From JALZHR01 sp036388475 (lineage in GTDB: Bacteria > Acidobacteriota > Blastocatellia > Pyrinomonadales > Pyrinomonadaceae), in NCBI GenBank assembly GCA_036388475.1, contig DASVRT010000074.1:97563-161562 (forward strand): a stretch of 64,000 bases of DNA, given 5' to 3'. The notes beneath the pieces were generated by a model that was not told the DNA's origin, did no database searches, and saw nothing but the letters and a program-made list of their open reading frames with translations. Both the position numbers and the translations under genes were made by a program. Of this stretch, positions 7,518 through 16,279 are shown piece by piece. How positions within the stretch are numbered: the first letter of the stretch is position 1; each line of letters begins with the position of its first letter.

Positions 7518-8048
7518 ATAAGCGGTAAACGGAAAGTGGTAAGTTCGTTTCTTTCACTTACCACTTTCCGTTTAGCACGCAAGATTCACAACTCAAAATT
7601 CACAACTTACCACTTACCACTTTTAAAAAAATTATTTCGTAAATCGGGTTTTGTTGTAGAATAGACAAGTCCGTTTTCGGACGTCTGCAATTTTTTTTTC
7701 AAAACAGGAAACATTTTCAAAAACCTGTCGATAACGGTATGTATGGCTCTGTTTGAAAATAGAATCCGATAACTCGAATTTTGAAAAAGTCTGTGCTTCC
7801 CGGAATTATCTATTCAGTTGTCTTGGTCGGATTTTAGTGATTCTAACAAGGTCATATTTTGCGAAAACGCCTGGCGATTGCAAATGTAAACGCTTTTATT
7901 TAAAAACGTTTAAGAGTTATCAAAAATATTCATTTCGTGCGCCCGCAGCAAAATTTGAATTTTTTGACAACTTTGCCAAAAGAATAAACATCGCACAAGC
8001 TGATTCGCTATTAAGAAATCAAGAAAGATAAAGGAAGGGTTTATTTTT
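7518..8048. other. 531-base intergenic region with hairpins
   Basis: No convincing gene. It holds an 18-bp perfect inverted repeat (7526-7543 with 7557-7574), then repeated CTTACCACTT words to about 7622. A GTCCG-TTTT-CGGAC hairpin at 7669-7682 is followed by a run of nine T at 7691-7699, which resembles a terminator or attenuator preceded by TAGAAT (7657). The remainder to 8048 is AT-rich leader. A ribosome site AAAGGAAGGG lies about 10 bases before the ATG at 8049. Confidence 0.6.
7526..7574. repeat. 18-bp inverted repeat (GGAAAGTGGTAAG word)
   Basis: Exact 18-bp arms at 7526-7543 and 7557-7574 with a 13-base loop, just after the E2 stop. The word is shared in altered form with the hairpin at 10253-10314. 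Confidence 0.85.
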
Positions 8049-9032
8049 ATGTTGAAAAAATTTTCAGTATTAGTTTTAGCTTTGCTTTTCGGAGCGGCGA
8101 GCGTTTTCGCGCAAACAGACGCGCAGCTGCGCACCGTCGCCAGCGGGCAGAAAATGAAGGTTCAGGGCGTGGTCGTCAGCAAGGATGCCGACCGGATTAT
8201 TGTTCGTGACGCGACCGGCGTCGATACGCCCGTGACGCTGACCAATGCGACCAGCATTAAAACCAAAGGCGGATTGTTCGGCGGCGGCGACCGTGTTGCC
8301 GTTAATCAAATCGTGCGCGGTTTGAATCTGGAAGTCGAAGGTCGCGGCGACGGCGCGAATCTGGTTGCCACCAAGGTTCGTTTCGGCAAAGACGATTTCC
8401 GCGTGGCGCAGTCGATTGACACGCGCGTTTCTCCGGCTGAAGAACGCATCACGCAAACCGAACAAAATGCCCAGCGCATCTCCGGTCAGATTGACGAATT
8501 GATGGCGATTTCCAACGCCGCTAAAGGCGGTGCGAAAGCCGCTCAGGAAACGGCTGATGCCGCTGTTCAGGGCGTAAACGCGACCAATCAGAGAATCAGC
8601 TCGTTGGACGATTACGTCGTTCAATCGACCGCCAGCGTCAACTTTAAAGTCGGCAGCGCGATTCTTTCGCCCGAAGCCAAAACGCAGCTTGATGAAGTGG
8701 CGACGGCGGCGATGACTTTGAAAGGTTACACCATCGAAATCACCGGCTTCGCCTCGGCAGAAGGCGGAGAGAAGATGAACAAAGCGCTCAGCCAGCGTCG
8801 CGCGCAAGCCGTGATTGATTACCTGGTCGAAACGCATAACGTTCCGCTTCGCAGAATCGGAACTTCATACGGTTTCGGTGAGCTTCAGGCAGTCGCAGAC
8901 AACACGACCCGCGAAGGGCGCGCACAGAATCGCCGCGTCGAAGTCAAATTACTGGTGAGCCGCGGATTAAATCAAAACGTCGAAGTCAGAAGAGACACCA
9001 CGACCGAGACTCAGCCGACCGACCAGCAGTAA
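8049..9032 (+). CDS. OmpA-family outer-membrane/peptidoglycan-binding protein
   Basis: 327-residue exported protein. Residues 1-21 are a signal peptide ending FAQ. Residues about 30-115 form a beta domain like DUF5666 (KVQGVVVSKDADRIIVRD). A helical segment with repeated Ala and Gln (about 135-190) is probably coiled. The C-terminal OmpA domain (about 200-300) carries VNFKVGSAILSPEAK, TGFASAEGG and the NRRVEVKLL end motif, which binds peptidoglycan. Likely anchors the envelope. It has its own strong ribosome site and is followed by an intrinsic terminator, so it is probably monocistronic. Confidence 0.85.
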   Translation: MLKKFSVLVLALLFGAASVFAQTDAQLRTVASGQKMKVQGVVVSKDADRIIVRDATGVDTPVTLTNATSIKTKGGLFGGGDRVAVNQIVRGLNLEVEGRGDGANLVATKVRFGKDDFRVAQSIDTRVSPAEERITQTEQNAQRISGQIDELMAISNAAKGGAKAAQETADAAVQGVNATNQRISSLDDYVVQSTASVNFKVGSAILSPEAKTQLDEVATAAMTLKGYTIEITGFASAEGGEKMNKALSQRRAQAVIDYLVETHNVPLRRIGTSYGFGELQAVADNTTREGRAQNRRVEVKLLVSRGLNQNVEVRRDTTTETQPTDQQ

Positions 9033-9054
9033 TTGCTGAAACAACCGACCGCAG

Positions 9055-9105
9055 TAGAACGCGAGAGATTTCAGGTCTTTCGCGTTCTATCGCGGTATTT
9101 TTTTT
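9055..9105 (+). terminator. Intrinsic terminator after the OmpA-family gene
   Basis: A 10-bp perfect stem TAGAACGCGA (9055-9064) with its complement (9080-9089), followed after eight bases by a run of T (about 9097-9105). Confidence 0.75.
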
Positions 9106-9121
9106 CAAGGGGCAAAGTGTC

Positions 9122-10237
9122 ATGAAACAAGGACAATTTAAATTTATTTTTGCAATTTTAGGATTAATTTTGATGCCGGCGTTTTCCGTTTTTGCGCAGA
9201 CGCCGCAGACGACTCCGCCGCCGGTCGAAGACAACGACGTTATCCGCGTCGAATCGCGCCTGGTCATTGTTCCGGTTTCAATTACCGACAACAGCGGGCA
9301 GCCGGTTCTGAATCTCAAAAAAGAAGATTTCTTTGTCAGCGAGGAAAGTAAGGCGCAGGAAATCGCGCAGATTTCCGACGCGGAAAAAGTTCCGCTCGAA
9401 ATCGCTCTGCTTTTCGACATTTCGGCAAGCACGGACGCGATGTTCAAGTTCGAGCAGGAAACCGCCGCGAAGTTTTTGCAGGACGTGATGCGTCCTGACG
9501 ACCGCGCGACGATTTTTACAATCGGCGGGCGTCCCATTATGATTCAGGGACGCGACACGGCGGAAAAATCGGCTTATTCCATCAAAATGATTATGCCGTC
9601 GAAACAATTCACGGCTTTTTACGACACGGTCGCCGCCGCTGCCGATTATCTGCGCGCCGCGCCGCAGGGCAGGCGTAAAGTTATCGTCGTGATTTCCGAC
9701 GGCGAGGATACCAACAGCGTGCGCATCGCGAAAGCGATTCAGGACGGTTATAAAAGTCTGGGTAAAAAAATCGACTCGCTCGATTCAAAGAGTCTTTACC
9801 AGTTTACCGTTGCCAGGCGAAACGAAGCGACCATTCGCGAGCAGACGCGGGTTTTGCAATCGCTGCAAAACGCCGACACGGTTTTTTATTCGATAAATCC
9901 GGCGGGCAGCTCTTATCAATTAAATAAAATCAGCCAGTTCGGGCAATCGAATCTGCAAAGATTCGCCGACGAAACGGGCGGCGCGGCTTTTCTGCCGAAA
10001 TTTCAGCCGACCGATTTGAAAGACGGTTATCAAAATACGGCGAATATCCGTGTTAATCAGGAAACTTTGACCAGAATCTTTCGCCAGCTTGCCAACGAAT
10101 TGCAGGCGCAATATCTGGTTCAATATTATTCGGAATCCGATTTTCCGAATAACAAATATGTGACGCTGAACGTCGGCTTGAGAAATCCGCAAAATTTCCG
10201 CATCCGCGCGCGGAAAGGTTATTTTGTGAAAAAGTAA
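9122..10237 (+). CDS. VWFA-domain protein (acidobacterial VWFA-related family)
   Basis: 371-residue secreted protein with a signal peptide (1-25, ending VFAQ). A short beta domain with VPVSITDNSGQPVLNLKKED precedes a von Willebrand A domain from about residue 95. The MIDAS is DISAS (Asp-x-Ser-x-Ser), and SDGED supplies the later metal aspartate. The C-terminal beta segment (YLVQYYSESD to RIRARKGYF) matches proteins annotated as VWFA-related in Acidobacteria. Role unknown; presumably a cell-surface metal-dependent binding protein. A paralog lies at 42105-43094 on the other strand. Confidence 0.85.
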   Translation: MKQGQFKFIFAILGLILMPAFSVFAQTPQTTPPPVEDNDVIRVESRLVIVPVSITDNSGQPVLNLKKEDFFVSEESKAQEIAQISDAEKVPLEIALLFDISASTDAMFKFEQETAAKFLQDVMRPDDRATIFTIGGRPIMIQGRDTAEKSAYSIKMIMPSKQFTAFYDTVAAAADYLRAAPQGRRKVIVVISDGEDTNSVRIAKAIQDGYKSLGKKIDSLDSKSLYQFTVARRNEATIREQTRVLQSLQNADTVFYSINPAGSSYQLNKISQFGQSNLQRFADETGGAAFLPKFQPTDLKDGYQNTANIRVNQETLTRIFRQLANELQAQYLVQYYSESDFPNNKYVTLNVGLRNPQNFRIRARKGYFVKK

Positions 10238-10252
10238 AACTTAGTGGTAAGT

Positions 10253-10314
10253 GGAAAACGGTAAGCGGTGAGTTCGTTATTTGATAACTGCAACTTAACC
10301 GCTTACCGTTTTCC
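10253..10314. repeat. 17-bp inverted repeat (GGTAAGCGGT word)
   Basis: Exact 17-bp arms at 10253-10269 and 10298-10314 between convergent genes. The words GTGGTAAG and CGGTAAGCGG resemble the element at 7526-7574. Confidence 0.85.
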
Positions 10315-10334
10315 GTTTTACACTTTTTAAGGAA

Positions 10335-10892
10335 TTATTGTCGCTCGCCGCTTCGTTCTCTTTGAAAGTCTTCGGCAAGTCTTCCGACCGTCGCCTGCCT
10401 GTTTTTCGGTGTTGTTTTCGGCGTCGGCGTGGAAACGGTAAAGTCTCCCATAACGACTCTCTTACCCATTTCAACTTCCGGAGTTTGTTTCGGAACGGGC
10501 GTCGGCTTATAAGCAATCGCGCCCATCAGACGCTCTTCTTTCGGCTGACTCATCAGCGACATCAAACCCAATCCGCTCAGCAAACCGAAAAGCAGCGAAA
10601 CAAAAGCCGCCGCCGTTCTGGAAATGCGTTTTTTGAGCGCCTGCCAGCCGACCGGACAATCTTTCGTCAAAACCGTGCCGTCAGCGCGCTTGTAAAATCT
10701 GACGCACAAGCGACCTTCGGAATTAAGCAAAAGATTTTCCGCTTCCGTTTTGGTCATTCCCGAAAGGTTATAAACGTTCAGCTTGCACTCGCCGCAGAAA
10801 CGCTTGCGCTCGCTGCCAATCATCGCTTCCCAATCCTGCGAGCAGGGCGACGCAACTTTCAAATTATTCAGCGGACTCGTAAATTTAGCCAT
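10335..10892 (-). CDS. Cys-motif membrane protein, conserved acidobacterial unknown
   Basis: 185-residue protein. The ATG at 10892 is preferred because GGAG lies 8 bases upstream; a TTG 15 bases earlier is the alternative. The N-terminal domain has five cysteines: C17 in SPCSQDW, C33/C36 in FCGECKLNVYNLS, C63 in LCVRFY and C79 in DGTVLTKDCPVG. This conserved layout suggests a metal-binding or redox domain on the cytoplasmic side. One helix follows at about 93-114, then a Pro/Thr-rich outer tail. I recognise the motif as common in Acidobacteria but know no function. Confidence 0.7.
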   Translation of the reverse strand: MAKFTSPLNNLKVASPCSQDWEAMIGSERKRFCGECKLNVYNLSGMTKTEAENLLLNSEGRLCVRFYKRADGTVLTKDCPVGWQALKKRISRTAAAFVSLLFGLLSGLGLMSLMSQPKEERLMGAIAYKPTPVPKQTPEVEMGKRVVMGDFTVSTPTPKTTPKNRQATVGRLAEDFQRERSGERQ

Positions 10893-11074
10893 AAAAACTC
10901 CGTTCAAAATTAACTCAGGCGCTTGCCTATGTCCTTTTGAACGGAGCGTGAAAAATTTTCTTGCAGAAATTTTTGAAAAATTTTATTCTTTCGATTTCCC
11001 AAAGCACGGGCGGATTTTCCGTCCGCGCCCGAAACGCGTTGAAAAAATCAAAAGCAAAAACAAGCCGGCGAATT

Positions 11075-12760
11075 TCACCCTTGTTTCTGCACTTTTCCCT
11101 GATTCTGAATTCGCCGGTATTTATGCGTAATCGGTCGCCGTCGCCCGACGCCGATGGCGTTGCGGGAAATGATAATCGTCGGCGGAAGCTGCTGGCGCTT
11201 GAATTCATTCGCCGGAGATTCGACTTTGTTCAAAACTTCGTAAACCAGTTTCGGGTCGTTTTCGGCGGCGATGATTTCTTCGGGCGACAATTTATTTTCA
11301 AAATAAAGCTGCAAAATCGGGTCCATCAATTCGTAAGGCGGCAGAGAGTCCTGGTCGAATTGATTCGGCGCAAGCTCGGCGGAAGGCTTTTTGTCGATAA
11401 TCGCGTTCGGAATAATTTCGCGTCCCGCGCTTTCGTTGATGTGGCGCGCGACCTGCCAGACTTCCGTCTTCAAAACGTCGCCGAGAACCGCCAGACCGCC
11501 GTTCGTGTCGCCGTAAAGCGTGCAGTAGCCGACCGCCAGCTCCGATTTATTTCCGGTCGAAAGAAGCAGCCGACCTTCGGCATTGGAAATCGCCATCAGG
11601 ATAACGCCGCGCAGGCGCGACTGCATATTTTCGCCCGCCAGGCTTTCGCCGCTTTTCGTCGGCTTGTGCAGGTGAAGCTGGTTCAATAGAATCTCGAACG
11701 CGCCGGAAATCGGCTCGACGCGCGACTGGCAGCCGAGATTTTTGACCAGTTCCTCGGAATCTTTGATGCTGCCTTCGGACGAATACGGCGAGGGCATCAT
11801 CACGCACAAAAGATTTTCGCCGCCGATGGCTTCCGCCGCCAGAGCCGCGACAATCGCCGAATCTATTCCGCCCGAAAGTCCGAGAACGGCTTTCGTAAAA
11901 CGGTTTTTCCGCGCGTAATCCCGGATTCCCAAAACCAGCGCCTGCCGAATCGTTTCGCATTCGCTGCCGGTAATTCCGCGTGCGTCGGGTTTTCCCGCGT
12001 CTAATTCGACGGTTTCGACAAATTCCTCGAAAGCCGTCGCCTGCAGGATAATATCGCCTTCCTCGTCGGCAATCAGGCTCGCGCCGTCGAAAACTATTCC
12101 GTCGTTGCCGCCGACGAGATTGACGAAAACAATCGGCTTTTTCTGCAATTTGGCGCGGTGCGCGACCATATCGCAGCGCAGCTTGATTTTGCCTTTATTG
12201 AACGGCGAAGCGTTAATGGCGACAATCAAATCCGCGCCCTGCATAATCAATTCGTCCGCCGGGTCGACGTCATACAATCTTTCTTTCCAGAAGGTTTTGT
12301 CGTTCCAGAAGTCTTCGCACACGACGACGCCGATTTTTCGCCCGTTAATCTCGAAAATCTTTCGCACCTCGGAAGGCTCGAAATAACGCGGGTCGTCGAA
12401 AACGTCGTATTCGGGCAAAAGCGTTTTGTCGGCAAAGCCCAGCAGTTTCCCGTCCCGGATGACGGCGGCGCAGTTGTAAAGCCGTCTGCCGTCGGTTTCT
12501 TCATTCGGGCGAATCGTGCCGACGACTGCCGTAATGCCGATGGTGGCGGGAATTATTTTTTCGAGCGGTTCGAGCGCGCGCTCGATAATGTCGCGGTCTT
12601 GAAACCAGTCGAGCGAAGTGTAGCCGTGCGTCACGACTTCGGGAAAAACGATGATGTCGGATTTGTCGGCTTTCGCTTTTTCGATTGCCTCGATGATTTT
12701 AGCGACGTTGCCTTCAAGGTCGCCGTTAATCGTGTTGATTTGTCCGATTGTTACGCGCAT
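11075..12760 (-). CDS. nadE: Glutamine-dependent NAD+ synthetase
   Basis: 561-residue two-domain enzyme making NAD+ from nicotinate adenine dinucleotide, ATP and glutamine. Residues 1-250 are the nitrilase-like glutaminase domain, with the catalytic Glu in VFPEVVTHGY, Lys in DKTLLPEY and Cys in VVVCEDFW. Residues about 275-550 are the synthetase domain with the SGGIDSA pyrophosphate loop and STGNKSELAVGY. Length is normal apart from a short Gln-rich C-terminal extension after the usual PITHKYR end. It lies downstream of the receiver/RsbW-like gene, separated by a tiny ORF. Confidence 0.95.
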   Translation of the reverse strand: MRVTIGQINTINGDLEGNVAKIIEAIEKAKADKSDIIVFPEVVTHGYTSLDWFQDRDIIERALEPLEKIIPATIGITAVVGTIRPNEETDGRRLYNCAAVIRDGKLLGFADKTLLPEYDVFDDPRYFEPSEVRKIFEINGRKIGVVVCEDFWNDKTFWKERLYDVDPADELIMQGADLIVAINASPFNKGKIKLRCDMVAHRAKLQKKPIVFVNLVGGNDGIVFDGASLIADEEGDIILQATAFEEFVETVELDAGKPDARGITGSECETIRQALVLGIRDYARKNRFTKAVLGLSGGIDSAIVAALAAEAIGGENLLCVMMPSPYSSEGSIKDSEELVKNLGCQSRVEPISGAFEILLNQLHLHKPTKSGESLAGENMQSRLRGVILMAISNAEGRLLLSTGNKSELAVGYCTLYGDTNGGLAVLGDVLKTEVWQVARHINESAGREIIPNAIIDKKPSAELAPNQFDQDSLPPYELMDPILQLYFENKLSPEEIIAAENDPKLVYEVLNKVESPANEFKRQQLPPTIIISRNAIGVGRRRPITHKYRRIQNQGKVQKQG

Positions 12761-12777
12761 TATTTTTCTACCTGCCC

Positions 12778-12876
12778 TTATATTGATGAATTGCTATTTG
12801 TAGCTTGAGCAAAAAGCGGATGAGTTGCGAGAACGATAAACGCGAGCGAAAGAAAAACTTTTCCGAACGGCTTCAT
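12778..12876 (-). CDS. 32-residue ORF consisting of a signal peptide
   Basis: The ATG at 12876 overlaps the stop of the upstream receiver/RsbW gene in the ATGA manner typical of coupled genes. The product is a textbook Sec signal peptide (MKPFGK, hydrophobic core to residue 20, HPLFAQ cleavage site) followed by only eight residues (ATNSNSSI) before TAA. It ends 17 bases before nadE. It may be a secreted peptide, a translational-coupling leader, or the 5' stump of a deleted secreted protein. No Shine-Dalgarno is visible. Confidence 0.4.
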   Translation of the reverse strand: MKPFGKVFLSLAFIVLATHPLFAQATNSNSSI

Positions 12877-13682
12877 ACGTTTTCAGTTTTATCAGATTTT
12901 TTAATCATTGTCAGGCGATTGCCGCGCTCGTTGTATTTCACTTCGTCCATAATGTTACAGATAAACAAAACGCCGCGCCCCGAAGTTTTAAAAAGATTTT
13001 CCGGGTCACAAGGGTCGGGAATCGCCGTGATGTCAAAGCCTTCGCCTTCATCCTCGATGGTAAAGCGCGCTTCTTTGGTCGAGACATCCGCCGTGATTTT
13101 GATGTTTTTCTGCGCGTCGAATTTGTTGCCGTGTTTCACGGCGTTGACAAACGCTTCGTCTAAAGCAATGAAAAGATTGGAATTTTCCGAGCGCACGACG
13201 CCGACTTTTTCGACGCGTTTCATCAGGTATTCCAGAACCGAATGCATCAGGCTGATAGCGCTCGGCAGTTCAAACTCGATGTTTTCGTGCAGATTTTGCA
13301 TCGCTTCCGCTTGGTCGACAAATTTTGTTTTGTAATTCAGAGCAATCTCGACCAGCGTTTTCAGTTCGTCCTCGTTAAATTCGTCGCGGCGAAAATTAGT
13401 GGCGCAGATTTTAAAAGCCTTGATATTCTCTGTATTATCCGCCTCTTCGATGGGCGGCAAAAACTCGCTGCCGTTACCGTTTGAGCCGCCGGGCGCCGCG
13501 GCGAGTTTTTTGCTGTCGTCCAAATCCGTGATGACCAAATCGAAATCTTCCATTTTCGGCGCGGCGACGGCTTCGCGGCGGGTTTCGATTATCTTTACCT
13601 CGTGACCAAGTTCGGAAAATTTTTCCCGCAGCGCGCTCGCCAGGTCATCGTGGTCGTCGATAATCAAAATTTTTCTTTGCAT
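12873..13682 (-). CDS. Receiver-like domain fused to RsbW-type HATPase
   Basis: 269-residue soluble signalling protein. The N-terminal 60 residues resemble a response-regulator receiver (ILIIDDHDD acidic pair and candidate phospho-acceptor Asp53 in VITDLDD), but the domain then departs into a Gly/Ser/Asn linker. The C-terminal 140 residues form a HATPase_c_2 domain like anti-sigma kinases RsbW/SpoIIAB: N-box DEAFVNAVKHGN, DEGEGFD and SGRGVLFI. It probably binds ATP and controls a sigma factor or antagonist; no partner gene is adjacent. The receiver half appears truncated compared with a canonical 120-residue domain. Confidence 0.75.
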   Translation of the reverse strand: MQRKILIIDDHDDLASALREKFSELGHEVKIIETRREAVAAPKMEDFDLVITDLDDSKKLAAAPGGSNGNGSEFLPPIEEADNTENIKAFKICATNFRRDEFNEDELKTLVEIALNYKTKFVDQAEAMQNLHENIEFELPSAISLMHSVLEYLMKRVEKVGVVRSENSNLFIALDEAFVNAVKHGNKFDAQKNIKITADVSTKEARFTIEDEGEGFDITAIPDPCDPENLFKTSGRGVLFICNIMDEVKYNERGNRLTMIKKSDKTENV

Positions 13683-13801
13683 CTTTACCTTTCCGAATGA
13701 TTTAGAGATTTTTCCATAGACAAGCCCGACAACAAAAAATTACGATAAAACCTGTTGCTTTGTTGCAAATAATAACCTAACTTGCTAGTTATTGCCTATC
13801 A

Positions 13802-14533
13802 ATGCCGAGCAAAAATAAAAAAATTCGGGAAGTTTACCAATTCGCCTCGCTTTCCGGCTATTCTTTCAAGCAGAGATGGCTGATTCGACTCGCCGATTTC
13901 GCCTTTTATTGCCTGATAAATCTTATCGGAAAAACGGTGCGTTTCGAGACCGAAGGCTGGGAAAATTTTGAAGCGATTGAGCGCGCCGGGCGGCTTCCGA
14001 TTTATACTTTCTGGCACAACCGGATTTTTCTCGGCACATATTTTTTTCGCCGTCGCGGCATCGTCGTCATTACGTCGCAGAGCCTTGACGGCGAATACAT
14101 CGCGCGTTTTATACAGCGTTTCGGCTACGGCGCGGTTCGCGGTTCTTCGACGCGCGGCGGCGTGGCGGCACTGGTCGAAATGATTCGCCTGATGCGCGAA
14201 GGCTTGCCGATGGGCTTCACGATCGACGGACCGAAAGGACCGAAATACGTCGCCAAAATCGGCGCGTGTCTGCTGGCAAAAAAAACCGGAAATCCGCTGA
14301 TGCCTTTCACGGTCGAAGCCGAAAAATTCTGGCATCTGAAAAGCTGGGACAATCTGCAAATTCCGAAACCTTTCAGCCGCGCCCGCCTTATAATTGCCGA
14401 CCCCGTTTACGTTCCCAAAGACGCGAACGATGAAGTTTTGGAAAATAAGCGCCGGGAACTGCAAAAATCGCTTGACGAACTGGTCACGCGTGGAGAACAA
14501 TGGCGGGAAAGCGAAAAGCTTGCGAAAAAATAG
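13802..14533 (+). CDS. DUF374 lysophospholipid acyltransferase family protein
   Basis: 243-residue membrane-associated acyltransferase of the DUF374/LpxL-like group, expected to move an acyl chain onto a lipid. Signatures are FWHNR (His72), GSSTRGG near residue 115 and TIDGPKGPKY near 140, the last matching the conserved D-G-P-[RK]-G-P block. A hydrophobic stretch at about 28-44 would associate with the inner membrane. The lipid substrate is unknown. No Shine-Dalgarno is visible, so the start rests on the reading-frame limit. The intergenic sequence upstream (119 bases) probably holds divergent promoters. Confidence 0.8.
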   Translation: MPSKNKKIREVYQFASLSGYSFKQRWLIRLADFAFYCLINLIGKTVRFETEGWENFEAIERAGRLPIYTFWHNRIFLGTYFFRRRGIVVITSQSLDGEYIARFIQRFGYGAVRGSSTRGGVAALVEMIRLMREGLPMGFTIDGPKGPKYVAKIGACLLAKKTGNPLMPFTVEAEKFWHLKSWDNLQIPKPFSRARLIIADPVYVPKDANDEVLENKRRELQKSLDELVTRGEQWRESEKLAKK

Positions 14534-14589
14534 TTGCATTAACCTGATTAAAGATTTAAAAATAAAGAATTCTGTTTGAGGAAAATTGC

Positions 14590-15033
14590 ATGAAAATATG
14601 TCCGAACTGTAAAAAACAATATCCCGATAACGTCGCGGTTTGTCCTAGTGACGGAACTTTTTTAGATTTGGAAACGCCCGTCGCTGAGACGCAAACAAGC
14701 GATTCGACTGAAGGTGTAGTGCCGCACACAGCCGATGCGGTCGACCGCATCGGCACCGCCGCCGCCGAAACTTTCGGGAGAGATGCGGGAAATTACGGAG
14801 TCGGTGCTGTCGAAACAGCCGGCGACCGGGCGACGACGGCGACGGATTTTTCCCAAACCGGCGATTTGGCTGACGCCGATTACACGGAAAATCCAATGTT
14901 CGGCTGGCTGATGCCGCTCATTATAGTAGTTATATTAATAGTTCTGGGTTTTATGTTTTGCAGTAAATCTTCCGTTCCGACCGCCAGGGAAAGCGGAATT
15001 CAGACAAACGGCAGAGAGAATAAATTAATTTAA
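14590..15033 (+). CDS. Zinc-ribbon membrane protein of unknown function
   Basis: 147-residue protein. It starts with a zinc-ribbon (CPNCKKQYPDNVAVCPSDG: C4/C7 and C18 visible, with Asp where the fourth Cys often sits). A Thr/Ala/Gly-rich, probably disordered middle (25-95) follows, then one transmembrane helix at about 103-121 (MPLIIVVILIVLGFMFC) and a short polar tail. This is a common acidobacterial layout (ribbon, linker, single helix); function unknown. Ribosome site GAGGAAAAT is just upstream of the ATG. Confidence 0.65.
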   Translation: MKICPNCKKQYPDNVAVCPSDGTFLDLETPVAETQTSDSTEGVVPHTADAVDRIGTAAAETFGRDAGNYGVGAVETAGDRATTATDFSQTGDLADADYTENPMFGWLMPLIIVVILIVLGFMFCSKSSVPTARESGIQTNGRENKLI

Positions 15034-15110
15034 AAAAGAGGAAATAAAAGCTCATCCTCCGTAGTTCTTTAAATTTTATTTTATTCTTTGCGGTCGCTGC
15101 GCGGAGTTTT

Positions 15111-16100
15111 TTACGGCATTGTTGCCTGCGATTCAGTCGTTTTCAAAGCTTCCGACAATTCGTTCTGCTGCTCCGCCAGAAAACTGGCTGACAGCAGAAC
15201 GAAAACAATCCAAACCGCATCCGCCAGAAACAGATGTCCAATCTGCATAACAATCGGCGCGAGCGTCAGAAGCGTTAACGCGCCGAACCCGATTTGAACG
15301 ATAATCAAAACCGTCAGAATATTTGCCCAGCGACTTACCCGAAAATTTCCCGACGCTTTCGATTTAAGCCAACCCGCCAGAAACACCAGAAAAACCGCGA
15401 CCATAATCGACAAAATCGGATGGCTGATGCGCAGACGAAGCAGAATGTTCGAGGTGGTAGAAAAATCTTTCGCCATTCCTTCCGTCAAAGTTTCTGACGG
15501 AAACAACATACTGCTCAGCGCCGCGACCGAGCCGCTCATCCCGACAAAGAAAATCCCGAGAACGGCGATTCCTAAAAACAATAAAACTTTTGGCGGCGAC
15601 TTAAAATTAAAAGATTTTCCGCCGCCCGCAAACCACGCCGTCAAAGTCAGAAAAGTTAATAAAATAAGTGTATTTATTAAATGTCCCGCCATCCAGAACG
15701 GGCGCGAAGCGGTTAAAGTCTCCGCCGTATTTCCCGTCAAAACAAGTCCCGCGCCGATAAGACCTTCGATAATCACGAACACCAGCGAACCGAGCGCAGC
15801 TTTTAACAAATGACCGTTTTTCGATTTATCAAAACGCCAAATCAAAAACGCCCAGACGACTAAAATAATGAGAAAAATTCCGTCCAGCGCGCTCGTCATT
15901 CGGTGCGAAAATTCGATTACGGTCTTTAGCTCCGGCGCCGACGGAAGGACTTCGCCGTGACACGTCAGCCAATGCTGACCGCAGCCGTCGCCCGATTTCG
16001 ACGCACGCAGAAAAACGCCCCACAGGATGACGACGACATTATATGCCAGGACAAACCACGCGTATTTGGCAAAGCTCGACAGTTTTGTTTCCCTTTTCAT
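15111..16100 (-). CDS. ctaA: Heme A synthase (CtaA/COX15 family)
   Basis: Polytopic membrane protein of about 329 residues that converts heme O to heme A for aa3-type oxidases. Eight hydrophobic helices alternate with loops; histidines expected to bind heme or substrate are seen in EFSHRMTSA, GHLINTL, RISHPI and IGHLFLADA. The loop SGDGCGQHWLTCHG has the paired cysteines found in one CtaA class. The start at 16100 (MKRETKL) is chosen; an upstream start at 16157 would add 19 atypical residues. No cytochrome oxidase gene is nearby. Confidence 0.85.
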   Translation of the reverse strand: MKRETKLSSFAKYAWFVLAYNVVVILWGVFLRASKSGDGCGQHWLTCHGEVLPSAPELKTVIEFSHRMTSALDGIFLIILVVWAFLIWRFDKSKNGHLLKAALGSLVFVIIEGLIGAGLVLTGNTAETLTASRPFWMAGHLINTLILLTFLTLTAWFAGGGKSFNFKSPPKVLLFLGIAVLGIFFVGMSGSVAALSSMLFPSETLTEGMAKDFSTTSNILLRLRISHPILSIMVAVFLVFLAGWLKSKASGNFRVSRWANILTVLIIVQIGFGALTLLTLAPIVMQIGHLFLADAVWIVFVLLSASFLAEQQNELSEALKTTESQATMP

Positions 16101-16279
16101 TCTGGTAAATTCAAAAGTAGCATAACACTTTGAATTTGCAAGATAAATGACCTGCAAAATTAGATTCGCTTAATGAAAATCGAACATTTTTTACTCGTTT
16201 GAATTAAAGGAGATTGTAAGAGAAAGCGTTAAACGCCAAAGATATAAAGCCCGCGAGCGAAGACGGCAAAAAATTCCGA

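Noticed and set aside
7753..8031. 92-residue + strand ORF in the gap before the OmpA-family gene
   Set aside because: TTG start, Lys/Phe/Cys-rich composition from AT-rich DNA, no ribosome site or family resemblance.
11075..11689. + strand 242-residue ORF over the nadE 3' end
   Set aside because: Antisense shadow; nadE is unambiguous on the other strand.
12158..12808. 216-residue + strand ORF
   Set aside because: Antisense to nadE; composition typical of a shadow frame.
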